From Isosphaeraceae bacterium (lineage in GTDB: Bacteria > Planctomycetota > Planctomycetia > Isosphaerales > Isosphaeraceae): a stretch of 49,224 nt of DNA. Of the stretch, positions 24,687-32,399 are shown in pieces. A model generated the notes under the pieces. The model was not told where the DNA came from, made no database searches, and saw nothing but the letters and a program-made list of their open reading frames with translations. The DNA is taken from positions 1 through 49,224 of the forward strand of contig JANXSX010000178.1 in assembly GCA_025356475.1 (NCBI GenBank), read 5' to 3'. Position 1 is the first letter of the stretch. Every line of letters starts with the position of its first letter. The position numbers and the translations under genes were made by a program.

Positions 24687-24809
24687 GAGGTCTAATAATC
24701 AGGTAGACCGTGCGAATTTTCTAGTACAAGGGACGACGAATCCAAGGCGGCCAGTCAGAGGCCGAGCGTCGAACCAAACGTCGGTTGGACTGAACGAGGA
24801 GAACGCGAC

Positions 24810-25619
24810 ATGACTTGCTCACTGATTAAGAAGGGTGTGATGGGTGCCGCCTTGGGTGCTGGGGCTCTTTACCTAGCCTTTGGCACCTCGGCTCCGAGCT
24901 ACATCAAGACGGCCTTTCATAAGGTCCGCCATAACGTCAAGGCGACGGTCCCCGTCCAGTTCGAGATCGACCGTGCCCGCGACCTGATCACTGGCCTCGA
25001 ACCGGCGATTCGCGACAATATTGAACACCTCGCCCGCCAGGAAGAGGATGTGAAGTCGCTCGCCACCGAGATCACTTCCTATCGCGCTAACATGGATCGC
25101 GACCAGAAAGAAATGCTCGCCCTGCGTGAGGAGCTGAAAAACGGTGGCGTCCGCCTGACCGGTAACGTCTCCTACACGACCGACGAAGTGGAAGCCGACC
25201 TCACTCGCCGGCTGGACTCCTTCAAGCGTTGTGAATCGATCTTGAAGGATAAGGAAGAGACCCTCAAGTCCAAGCATAAGTCCGTGATTGCCGCTCGTCA
25301 GAAGCTGAACGATATGGGCAACCGCAAGCGGGCTCTCGAAGTCAAGATCGAGGAGATTCAGGCCAAGCTCAAGGCAATCGAAGCGACCAAGAGCTACCAG
25401 GAGTTCAACTTCGACGACAGCCAGTTGGCCCAGGCCAACAAGGCGATCGCCGACCTCGACAAGGAACTCAGCATCCTCAGCCGTCGTGACGAGTTGATCG
25501 GTCGCTACACCGATCCCGGTGTTCCGGTGATCGTTGAGCCCAAGCGGGACGTTCTGAAAGAACTCGACACCAAGTTCGGCAGCCCGGTCAAGAAGACTTC
25601 TTCTGAGAAAAGCCTCTAA
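24810..25619 (+). CDS. Membrane-anchored coiled-coil protein
   Basis: A 269-residue protein. An N-terminal hydrophobic segment (about residues 8-27, GVMGAALGAGALYLAFGTSA) is followed by a long region predicted helical with heptad-like spacing (about 55-235: EIDRARDLITGLEPAIRDNI ... KRALEVKIEEIQAKLKAIEA). It ends in a short unstructured tail (PVKKTSSEKSL). This architecture, one anchor plus an extended coiled coil, suggests an envelope scaffold. It resembles conserved planctomycete coiled-coil proteins of unknown function rather than PspA itself. The ATG follows GAGGAG closely. It is the first gene of a block of kinase, FHA and membrane genes, but has its own strong terminator. Confidence 0.75.
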   Translation: MTCSLIKKGVMGAALGAGALYLAFGTSAPSYIKTAFHKVRHNVKATVPVQFEIDRARDLITGLEPAIRDNIEHLARQEEDVKSLATEITSYRANMDRDQKEMLALREELKNGGVRLTGNVSYTTDEVEADLTRRLDSFKRCESILKDKEETLKSKHKSVIAARQKLNDMGNRKRALEVKIEEIQAKLKAIEATKSYQEFNFDDSQLAQANKAIADLDKELSILSRRDELIGRYTDPGVPVIVEPKRDVLKELDTKFGSPVKKTSSEKSL

Positions 25620-25662
25620 GGCTTAATGCGGGTATGCCGACAAACGCGGGAACACTCTCCCA

Positions 25663-25712
25663 CCCTGAGGGGCCGATCAACCGATAAGGTTGACCGGCCC
25701 CCAGGGCGTTTT
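25663..25712 (+). terminator. Terminator after the coiled-coil gene
   Basis: CCCTGAGGGGCCGATCAACC (25663-25682) pairs with GGTTGACCGGCCCCCAGGG (25688-25706) with one bulge, loop GATAA, followed by CGTTTT. Confidence 0.8.
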
Positions 25713-25734
25713 CGATGGTTGTCAAAACCCGCTG

Positions 25735-25753
25735 CGAAATCTCTGAGATTTCG
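25735..25753. promoter_or_regulatory. Perfect 8-bp inverted repeat before the FHA gene
   Basis: CGAAATCT-CTG-AGATTTCG at 25735-25753, a dyad with a 3-bp centre, about 70 bp before the FHA gene start. It could be a protein-binding operator. Nothing else supports it. Confidence 0.3.
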
Positions 25754-25820
25754 GCGCAAAATCATGAATGCCGGGGCCTATCTTCCGAATCACTTATAGG
25801 TCCAAGTGGGTGTTCCCCCC

Positions 25821-27335
25821 ATGGTCCATCCGGACAGCGAGTCAACCATGCTGGGACAATGGCGAATGGTCTTACGACAAGCGGAAGAAGCGGCCCGCGC
25901 AGGTCGTTATGACGAGGCACTGTTGCTGGCGAGTCGGCCCGACGTGGCTGATCACCATCATGCCGTGCGGCTCCGTTCGCGATTGGCGTTGGACCTGGTG
26001 AGCCGGGCCTCACGGCGTGGCGAAGCCGACGATCTCAACGGCGCGATCGACGACCTCGATCTTGCCGAACGACTCGGGGCTGCCCCCGATGTCCTGGCTG
26101 CCGCTCGTCTCAACTTGGGCGATCGTGTCGCAGGGGAAGTCAAACAGAGCCTCGAAGTTGGCGATCCCGACCGGGTCGTTGAACGCGTTGAGGCTCTCGC
26201 CAAACATAAGATCGGCGGGCCTACTCTCCGCCGTATCCGAGACGCTGCCGAGGCCTGGAGTCTCGCGATTTGCGAGGCACGTCGTGGTGAATTTGGCCGG
26301 GCGCATCAGGCGCTCGATCGGGCAGATTTGCTCGCGGCTGGACTCGCGGTGATAGCTCTGACGGCACTTCGCAGTGAGCTGGAGGCGCGCCGGAAGGGCG
26401 TCGCTCCGCGAATTGAAGCACTCTACGCGATTCTGAGTGATGGACAGTGGGGGCCGATTTTGAGCGCGGCCGATGCCGTTCTCGAACTGGTCCCCGAACA
26501 TCCCGCCGCTCGACAGGCTCGTCAGCGGGCCTGGCAGCAGATCGCTGCGATCGGTCCTGGCGCTATGGCCTGGCCGGATCGCGGCAGTCGGTTCGCCAAA
26601 GTTTCGATCGAAAATAGAGTCGCTGCCGTAGAGAAGGATAACAAGTTCCGCGTTGCCCCGAGCCCGAAGGCGAGGCCAGTGGTGGCAGATGCCATATTGA
26701 CGACTCCCACCGCGAAAGCGATTCAGCCGAGTTCCGAGAGCCGGTGTCTGCTTTGGGTGGATACCGTCGGTGGATACCTCGTCTGTTTCGACCCAACGAT
26801 CATTCTTGGTCGAGCGGGTGTGGATAGCCCTGCCGACGTCCCGCTCCTGGGCGATGTTTCTCGTCAACACGCAACTCTGACCAGGGAGGGCGACGGCTAC
26901 CTTCTCCGGGCCAACCATCCGACATTCGTCAACGGGCGTCAGGTGGATGCGACTTCGCTGCGGGATGGTGATGTCATCCGACTTGGCTCATCTCTTGAGA
27001 TGGAGTTCCGTCAACCTAGCCCCGTGAGCGCGACCGCTCGGCTATCGATTGTGAGCCGACATCGCATGCCCTTGGCGGTTGACAGCATCATTTTGATGGC
27101 AGAGACCTGCATTTTGGGCTCGAACTCACAAGCACACATCCCAATCTCGAACCTCTCCGATGCCATGGTGCTCTATCGCCAAGGGACAACCCTCTGGTGC
27201 CGATCCTCTGGGCGGTTTGAGGTTGATGGCAAGCCCGTTTCAGGACGGGCCCCATTGAGCTTAAAGTCGAGCGTGCTCGGCGACGGGGTCTCGTTCAGTC
27301 TCGAGCCGCTTGGCACCGGTTCCCGAACCATTTGA
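25821..27335 (+). CDS. FHA-domain protein with helical N-terminal repeats
   Basis: A protein of about 504 residues. The N-terminal half (about 1-230) is alpha-helical and Ala/Arg/Leu-rich, in a TPR-like pattern (EEAARAGRYDEALLLASRPD, later GEFGRAHQALDRADLLAAGL). The FHA domain lies at about 320-400, with the phosphothreonine-binding signature GRAGVDSPADVPLLGDVSRQ, then HATLTREGDGYLLRANHPTF and VNG: the GR...SRxH...N...NG residues are all present. After it comes a second beta-rich segment (ETCILGSNSQAHIPISNLSD) that looks like a degenerate FHA-type repeat. FHA domains bind phosphothreonine, and the gene directly precedes a Ser/Thr kinase, so a kinase partner is plausible. The start is uncertain between ATG 25806 and 25821; neither has a strong ribosome-binding site. 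Confidence 0.8.
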   Translation: MVHPDSESTMLGQWRMVLRQAEEAARAGRYDEALLLASRPDVADHHHAVRLRSRLALDLVSRASRRGEADDLNGAIDDLDLAERLGAAPDVLAAARLNLGDRVAGEVKQSLEVGDPDRVVERVEALAKHKIGGPTLRRIRDAAEAWSLAICEARRGEFGRAHQALDRADLLAAGLAVIALTALRSELEARRKGVAPRIEALYAILSDGQWGPILSAADAVLELVPEHPAARQARQRAWQQIAAIGPGAMAWPDRGSRFAKVSIENRVAAVEKDNKFRVAPSPKARPVVADAILTTPTAKAIQPSSESRCLLWVDTVGGYLVCFDPTIILGRAGVDSPADVPLLGDVSRQHATLTREGDGYLLRANHPTFVNGRQVDATSLRDGDVIRLGSSLEMEFRQPSPVSATARLSIVSRHRMPLAVDSIILMAETCILGSNSQAHIPISNLSDAMVLYRQGTTLWCRSSGRFEVDGKPVSGRAPLSLKSSVLGDGVSFSLEPLGTGSRTI

Positions 27336-27485
27336 GATCTCTGTGGATCGAAATCGCCAAATAACCGTGGAATGAAGACGAATCTCAGAGCATGATGGGG
27401 AGGTAAGTCACGTGTTGTTTCTCATCTCTCCGACACGCGACAGACCGAACCGACCGCAACCGGTTAGCTTTCTGGAGAGTTCTCG

Positions 27486-29357
27486 ATGAACGCGATGGCC
27501 CCGAAAATGCCTGACGCGGCGATGGACGAGACAGTCGCCCATCGCCCCAACGTCGTCGCCGGCCAAGGGCCAGCCGCAGTCGTCGGTGGAACTTTCAACC
27601 CGACGCGCGGTCCCCGGTATACCTTCGGCTCGGGTTCCCGTCCCTTGGATGGCTTTACGATCAAGCGAGCGATCGGTCGTGGTGGCTTCGGCGAGGTCTA
27701 TTACGCCACCAGCGATGCCGGTAAGGAAGTTGCGCTCAAGTTGATCGTCCGCGACGAGGAAATCGAGTGTCGCGGTGTCATCCAGTGTATGAACCTGAAA
27801 AGCCAGAACCTGATCGCCATCCATGACTTGAAGAAGACCGACGAGGGTGACACCTTCGTCATTATGGAGTTCATCGCCGGTCCGAGTCTCGCGCAGATTC
27901 TGGAAAAGTACCCCAAGGGAATGCCTTTGCCCGAGGTGCGTGCCTGGCTGAAAGGCCTGGTCGACGGGGTCGAGTACCTTCACGATCACGGGATCGTTCA
28001 TCGTGACCTCAAGCCCGCGAACCTCTTCCTGGAAGAGGGAGTCGTCAAAATTGGCGACTACGGCCTCTCGAAGCTCATCACGGCGAGCGCTGGCAATGGT
28101 CAATCGGCGAGTGTCGGCACTTGTCACTATATGGCACCAGAGATCGGCACAGGCAAGTATAACAAGCCTATCGATATCTATGCCTTGGGAGTTGTCCTGT
28201 TCGAGATGCTGACCGGGCATGTTCCCTTCGATGGCGAGTCTGCTCAGGAGGTGCTCATGAAGCACTTGACTGCCCAGCCCGATCTTTCCGCGTTGCCCGA
28301 GCCTTATCGCTCGATCGTTAAGAAGGCGATGTCCAAAAAGCCCGATGATCGCCAATCGCGAGCCTCGGAGTTGCTGGGTCTTGAGGCACCTGCTCCTCCA
28401 GAGATGCGGATCATCGGCGACAACAATCCCTACATTCCGCTCCAGCAAGCCGGGCCAAAGCCCCCATTGAAACCCGCCGAGGACATCCTCCTGATCGGTC
28501 CTGAGGAAGAGGTCTTCTACATCGGCCCTGAGACACGCCCCGCCCGCCCGAAACGAGGGTTGGCCGGTTGGCTTGGCCGACAGAATCGAGTGGCCAATCT
28601 TCCTCGAGTGGCACCAGGTCGCACGGCTCCAGCGCGCCCTCAAGTTCAACCGGTCGTGAAACGGGTGGCTGTGCCTCCGCCGCGTCCAATCACTCCCCCC
28701 GAGCCTCCCCCGCTGCCGAGCCCTCGGATACGGGTGGCGGAACTTGCCACCTCCATGCTCTGGGCGACCCCCGTGGTCGGTCTTTTTGGCATGGTTGCGT
28801 CGACTGCATACGGCGACGACATCATGGCTCAGCCCCAGCTCTTGGCGTTACTTGTTGGGGTTACACTCCTGAGTACCTGGGGCACTCTCGCGACCGGGAA
28901 GATGTTCGACGGTCGGCAGAGCGATTTGATGACACGTCGGATTGTCTTCCTGGTCCTCGGAACGATCCTTGGAGGTCTCGGCTACCTCCTTGCCGACTGG
29001 ACCCAGACTGGGCCCTCATCTGCCCAGGTGAAGCCCTTTCATATCCTGATCGAGGATGGGTATGATTTCGCATTCCGACTTCCAAATCTGTTTCAAATCC
29101 TGTCCTTTTTTGGGCTCTCATTTTTCGCCCTGAACTGGTCGGCCCTTACAGCTCGGGACCGTAAGAAGCGATTCAGGTTCTGGCCTGTGATGTTGGCGGG
29201 ACTGCTTGGGGCTGTGTTGTCCCCCATGTTCTGGCCGATGGACCGTCCTTGGGGCGTTGGAGTTTTGGTTTTGACCGCGATCGCCGTCCAGCTTTCTAGC
29301 CCGTGGAGCGAGGCCGCCGCAAAGTATGCCGCATGGCGACCCCGCCGGGTCGCTTGA
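27486..29357 (+). CDS. Ser/Thr protein kinase with C-terminal membrane helices
   Basis: A 623-residue protein. Kinase domain at about 55-320: glycine loop GRGGFG (64-69), Lys85 in VALK, catalytic loop HRDLKPAN (172-179, Asp174), metal motif DYG (191-193, in place of the usual DFG), activation segment ending MAPEI. A proline-rich linker (about 390-420, VAVPPPRPITPPEPPPLPSP) leads to several hydrophobic segments in the last 200 residues (for example SMLWATPVVGLFGMVAS and MTRRIVFLVLGTILGGLGYL), so the kinase is membrane-bound with the catalytic part at the N-terminus in the cytoplasm. GGAG precedes the ATG. It follows the FHA gene by 150 bp and ends at a hairpin. It probably phosphorylates envelope or regulatory proteins, perhaps creating ligands for the FHA protein. 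Confidence 0.9.
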   Translation: MNAMAPKMPDAAMDETVAHRPNVVAGQGPAAVVGGTFNPTRGPRYTFGSGSRPLDGFTIKRAIGRGGFGEVYYATSDAGKEVALKLIVRDEEIECRGVIQCMNLKSQNLIAIHDLKKTDEGDTFVIMEFIAGPSLAQILEKYPKGMPLPEVRAWLKGLVDGVEYLHDHGIVHRDLKPANLFLEEGVVKIGDYGLSKLITASAGNGQSASVGTCHYMAPEIGTGKYNKPIDIYALGVVLFEMLTGHVPFDGESAQEVLMKHLTAQPDLSALPEPYRSIVKKAMSKKPDDRQSRASELLGLEAPAPPEMRIIGDNNPYIPLQQAGPKPPLKPAEDILLIGPEEEVFYIGPETRPARPKRGLAGWLGRQNRVANLPRVAPGRTAPARPQVQPVVKRVAVPPPRPITPPEPPPLPSPRIRVAELATSMLWATPVVGLFGMVASTAYGDDIMAQPQLLALLVGVTLLSTWGTLATGKMFDGRQSDLMTRRIVFLVLGTILGGLGYLLADWTQTGPSSAQVKPFHILIEDGYDFAFRLPNLFQILSFFGLSFFALNWSALTARDRKKRFRFWPVMLAGLLGAVLSPMFWPMDRPWGVGVLVLTAIAVQLSSPWSEAAAKYAAWRPRRVA

Positions 29358-29389
29358 CGGAGCACAGCAATACTGCTGCAGATTATCTG

Positions 29390-29432
29390 GGGCTCACGAT
29401 TCAAACCATGCAAGTGATTGAATCTTGAGCCC
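29390..29432 (+). terminator. Hairpin after the kinase gene
   Basis: GGGCTCACGATTCAA (29390-29404) and TTGAATCTTGAGCCC (29418-29432) pair over 15 bp with one mismatch and a 13-nt loop. The following sequence TTCGTGTT is only moderately T-rich. Confidence 0.6.
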
Positions 29433-29564
29433 TTCGTGTTCCTGCCGAACTGCTGTAGAACTGGGATTCTGGCCTTAATATCGGTCGACCCAAGACGAAT
29501 CACTAGTAACGAGTCCGAGCCAGGCCGACGTCTGGACGGGATGTGTGGAGGGATCGGAACGACC

Positions 29565-30308
29565 ATGAAACGTCTCGCGTTGATCATTGTGCTTGGTGTC
29601 GTGGCCGTGCAGTGGATTCACCACTCCGAACGCCGCGCGCATGTTCGTTCCCAGAACACGGTCGTGATTACCCCCAACAACTCGCGTGTCGAGTTCTCAA
29701 ACGAGGTCGACTCACGGATCGTCAGGGTCCAGTTCTCGGCCGATCCTGTTGCACCTCAGCCGCCGGAACCTCCCCGGGCTCCTGAGCCACCGAAGCCCCC
29801 GCGTAGAGGCAAGAAGGCGTCTCGATCCGTGCTCGCCCCGGTCGCCCCGGTCGTGAGTCACGAGGCGGTTGGACGTCTATCAGCCACCGAAGATCGAGCC
29901 AAGGCCGATGCCCTTCGCCAGCTCAAAGAGGATGTCACCAAATGGCTTGACAGGGATGTTCCTTCGGCCTGGGCCAATCTGGATTCAGAAGTCGGCAAAT
30001 TGCTCGTCGAGACGCGAGTTGTTCCGCTCGAACGCGACTATGCCACCGTGTATAAGGCGACTATCGAGGCCAATTTCTCGTCCGAGCGCCGCGCAGCGAT
30101 CATTGCAAGGTATCAACATGAAATTGTCATGACCCGTCTTTTCAAGCTGGGATCAGGCGTTGGCTTTACCCTTGTCTGTCTAGCCAGCCTTGCTGGTTAC
30201 ATCAAGGCAGATGAGGCGACAAAGGGTTACTATACGAAACGGTTGAGGGTGGTCTCGGCGGCTGGGGTTGGTGCTGCGGGCGTTGCCCTTTATCACGCAC
30301 TGGTTTGA
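29565..30308 (+). CDS. Envelope protein with proline-rich linker and C-terminal helices
   Basis: A 247-residue protein starting at ATG 29565 (MKRLALIIVLGVVAVQWIHH), with GGAGG at 29547-29551. An N-terminal membrane segment is followed by a periplasmic-looking stretch, a proline-rich linker (PQPPEPPRAPEPPKPPRRGK at about residues 65-84), a helical domain of about 110 residues (KADALRQLKEDVTKWLDRDV), and two C-terminal hydrophobic segments (FKLGSGVGFTLVCLASLAGY and VVSAAGVGAAGVALYHAL). The helical domain may lie outside the cytoplasm between the anchors. I do not recognise the family. Its 3' end overlaps the next gene by about 40 bp, and the two downstream membrane genes follow on the same strand. 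Confidence 0.65.
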   Translation: MKRLALIIVLGVVAVQWIHHSERRAHVRSQNTVVITPNNSRVEFSNEVDSRIVRVQFSADPVAPQPPEPPRAPEPPKPPRRGKKASRSVLAPVAPVVSHEAVGRLSATEDRAKADALRQLKEDVTKWLDRDVPSAWANLDSEVGKLLVETRVVPLERDYATVYKATIEANFSSERRAAIIARYQHEIVMTRLFKLGSGVGFTLVCLASLAGYIKADEATKGYYTKRLRVVSAAGVGAAGVALYHALV

Positions 30309-30741
30309 ACGGGTTCGAGTCCAGAAAGTTGGCGATCTCGTGATAACGTGGCTGATCGCCTTTCTGGTCTTTAGTTTTTTGCTCGGATGGATCAATCGAC
30401 AGACCGCCCGCCCCTGGAAGTTAAGAGACTGGCGGATTCGTTTGATCCATCTTCAGATTCTGGTTGCAGGATGTGCCTATTTTCTGGCGATCGTCAAGGC
30501 GGGACGTGGTCAGGAAGGACTTCTGATAACGATCGCCGCGTTGTTCCTGGTCGGGCTCTTTCTTCGCGTCTGGGTCCGTGAGGTTCGCAGATTGATCGCT
30601 CTTTCTGACGATTCCTTTCGCGGTCGGTCTGGGCGAATCTACTGGGTGGTGATCTTGATCGTGTTCGCACCGATCGGGGTCTGGATGTTCCGCTCGTCCT
30701 ATCCCGCCGAGCTTCTCAGTGCGACTCATTCGCAGCAATGA
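30268..30741 (+). CDS. Small membrane protein, paralogue of the next gene
   Basis: A protein of up to 157 residues from GTG 30268, overlapping the preceding gene by 41 bp in another frame. A second in-frame GTG at 30340, directly before the first helix, is the alternative start. Four hydrophobic segments are visible. The C-terminal part, LSDDSFRGRSGRIYWVVILI then VFAPIGVWMFRS, aligns with LRDDAFQGHNDKLIWAILMI then VLPPVGVGVFRS in the next gene, so the two are tandem paralogues. The 'W...I...P.GV..FRS' pattern recalls small membrane modules such as PLDc_N, but the match is too weak for a family call. Confidence 0.6.
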   Translation: MVLRALPFITHWFERVRVQKVGDLVITWLIAFLVFSFLLGWINRQTARPWKLRDWRIRLIHLQILVAGCAYFLAIVKAGRGQEGLLITIAALFLVGLFLRVWVREVRRLIALSDDSFRGRSGRIYWVVILIVFAPIGVWMFRSSYPAELLSATHSQQ

Positions 30742-30762
30742 CCAGACTAGGGAGTCAAGTCC

Positions 30763-31143
30763 ATGTTCGAAACCATTTCTCATCGCTTCGAAGACTTTTT
30801 CGCCTGGGTACGTGTGACCCAGCCTTGGAAGTCCATGCTCCATGCGACTGGTTTTGTGTGCGTTTTGGCGCTCGCCATGACGCTCATTATCGAGACGTTT
30901 CCGTTCCTCCTAGTCGCTGGCCTTCTCGTGGGCCTATTTCTGCTCGCGACGAGTTGGCTCAAAGAGTTCCGATTCTTGATGAACTTGCGGGATGACGCCT
31001 TCCAAGGGCACAACGACAAGTTGATTTGGGCGATTCTCATGATCGTGCTTCCACCGGTCGGAGTCGGTGTGTTTCGTTCGTATCGATTGCAAAGATGGCC
31101 GGCAGCCAAGGTTCCTACATGTGCCGTCGGTGACTTGTCGTGA
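30763..31143 (+). CDS. Small membrane protein, paralogue of the preceding gene
   Basis: A 126-residue protein (MFETISHRFEDFFAWVRVTQ). It has helices at about 27-44, 46-65 and 87-106, and the conserved ending LRDDAFQGHNDKLIWAILMI, then VLPPVGVGVFRS. It shares this C-terminal half with the preceding protein, including the acidic pair and the P-x-GVxxFRS signature. The start ATG has GGAG about 12 nt upstream (30749-30752). It is separated by 21 bp from the preceding gene, so they are likely co-transcribed. Function unknown. Confidence 0.65.
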   Translation: MFETISHRFEDFFAWVRVTQPWKSMLHATGFVCVLALAMTLIIETFPFLLVAGLLVGLFLLATSWLKEFRFLMNLRDDAFQGHNDKLIWAILMIVLPPVGVGVFRSYRLQRWPAAKVPTCAVGDLS

Positions 31144-31266
31144 TCCGTTGATTTATATATGGAGGGGTGGGCAACCGATCGGCGGCGTGGGTACAATCTT
31201 GGACTGTGACGTTAGCACTTTCAGACCTGAGTCCACTTTTACGAACCGGCAGGTCGAGCTTCTCCG

Positions 31267-31896
31267 ATGGCCAATACCGACGCCGAAATTCTCCTGATTC
31301 GCCAAGTCCGTAGTGGCGATGCGCCCGCGTGGCGTCTGCTGGTCGAGCGTTATGAAGGGCGATTGACCGCGTTTGTCGACAGTCGGCTTCGCGATCGACC
31401 TGCAAGCGAAGACGTCGTCCAGGAGACCTTCATCGGGTTCCTGACAAGTCTCCCGCATTACGATGAGAATCGTGATCTCGAAGCCTATCTCTTCTCGATT
31501 GCTGCGCACAAACTGACCGATCACCTTCGCAAGCAAGGCCGGCGACCGATCGATCAATTGGGTTCTGATGGCAACGGTCGTCCTCTTGATGAGGTGCCGG
31601 GCGATATCCGAGCCGCCTCATCGATTGCGCGGAGCGATGAGCAACGATTGGCTGAAGAACGCCTCTTGGCCGAGTCGATCACCCAACTGATCGACGAGTG
31701 GCGAGATAAGGGGGACTTTACCCGGTTGAAGTGTCTTGAGCTCTTGATTGTTAAGGGAGCCGCCAACAAAGATGTGGCTCGCAACTTGGGGCTCAGCGAA
31801 CAGGCCGTCGCCAGTTACAAGTTTCAGACGATCGCTCGCATGAAGGAAATGGCCCGTCGCGCAGGGCTCTCCCTCAGCAGTTGGGGCCAAAGTTGA
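31267..31896 (+). CDS. ECF-type RNA polymerase sigma factor
   Basis: A 209-residue sigma factor. Region 2 is at about 18-95 (RLLVERYEGRLTAFVDSRLR, then DRPASEDVVQETFIGFL, with the usual D-x-VQETF core-binding helix). Region 4 is at about 145-200, with the helix-turn-helix NKDVARNLGLSEQAVASYKF. The linker between them is long and charged (SDGNGRPLDEVPGDIRAASS). It is a planctomycete ECF sigma factor directing RNA polymerase to specific promoters, the signal being unknown. It is followed 43 bp later by a zinc-finger protein that is the likely anti-sigma partner, and convergently by a Ser/Thr kinase, an arrangement seen for kinase-linked ECF groups. The GAGC before the ATG is a weak ribosome-binding site. 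Confidence 0.88.
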   Translation: MANTDAEILLIRQVRSGDAPAWRLLVERYEGRLTAFVDSRLRDRPASEDVVQETFIGFLTSLPHYDENRDLEAYLFSIAAHKLTDHLRKQGRRPIDQLGSDGNGRPLDEVPGDIRAASSIARSDEQRLAEERLLAESITQLIDEWRDKGDFTRLKCLELLIVKGAANKDVARNLGLSEQAVASYKFQTIARMKEMARRAGLSLSSWGQS

Positions 31897-31939
31897 TGCG
31901 AACACATGTCCTTGTCCGAGCTTACTTGTGGAGCTTTCG

Positions 31940-32368
31940 ATGAGTCGGCACCCGATCGACGATGAGACGCTAATCGCCTATCTTGCCGACGCTCTGCCGG
32001 GCGAGGACCTGGCTCGGGTCGAGAAGGCGTTGCGCGAAAGTGCTGAACTCCGGGACCAGCTTGAACAGGTTCGAGACGGTCGGCAGGATTCCAACTTGCA
32101 CACGCTAGGCGCGATCTGGAGACGTGGGCGTCTCACATGTGCCACACGTCAGCAGTTAGGGAGTTATTTACTCGACGCTCTTGACCCCGAGATTGCGTCC
32201 TACATCACGTTTCACGTCGATGTCATTGAGTGCGTCTTCTGCAGAGCAAATCTCGACGATCTCCGGAGCAAGGCTGCGGCTGCCACTTCCTACTCGACGG
32301 CGCGACACAATCGGATCATCCAGTCGAGCCGACACTTATTGCCCGAGGAACCGAATCCTCGCAAGTAG
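31940..32368 (+). CDS. Probable zinc-finger anti-sigma factor
   Basis: A 142-residue soluble protein starting MSRHPIDDETLIAYLADALP at ATG 31940, with GGAG at 31930-31933. The N-terminal helix pattern 'DDETLxAYLxDxLPxExxxxVExxLRxS' is typical of planctomycete anti-sigma N-termini. The middle contains TFHVDVIECVFCRANLDDLR, a zinc-binding-type H-x5-C-x2-C, versus H-x3-C-x2-C in the classical ZAS motif. No membrane segment is present, so any signal would be cytoplasmic. It is directly downstream of the ECF sigma gene, which strongly suggests that it binds and restrains that sigma factor. Confidence 0.7.
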   Translation: MSRHPIDDETLIAYLADALPGEDLARVEKALRESAELRDQLEQVRDGRQDSNLHTLGAIWRRGRLTCATRQQLGSYLLDALDPEIASYITFHVDVIECVFCRANLDDLRSKAAAATSYSTARHNRIIQSSRHLLPEEPNPRK

Positions 32369-32399
32369 GCGACGTGCCTTAGGGCAGCCGGAATCTCAC

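Noticed and set aside
26010-26918. 302-codon minus-strand frame opposite the FHA gene
   Set aside because: Shadow frame without motifs; the FHA signature is on the plus strand.
27408-28649. 413-codon minus-strand frame opposite the Ser/Thr kinase
   Set aside because: Shadow frame; the kinase on the plus strand has all catalytic motifs.
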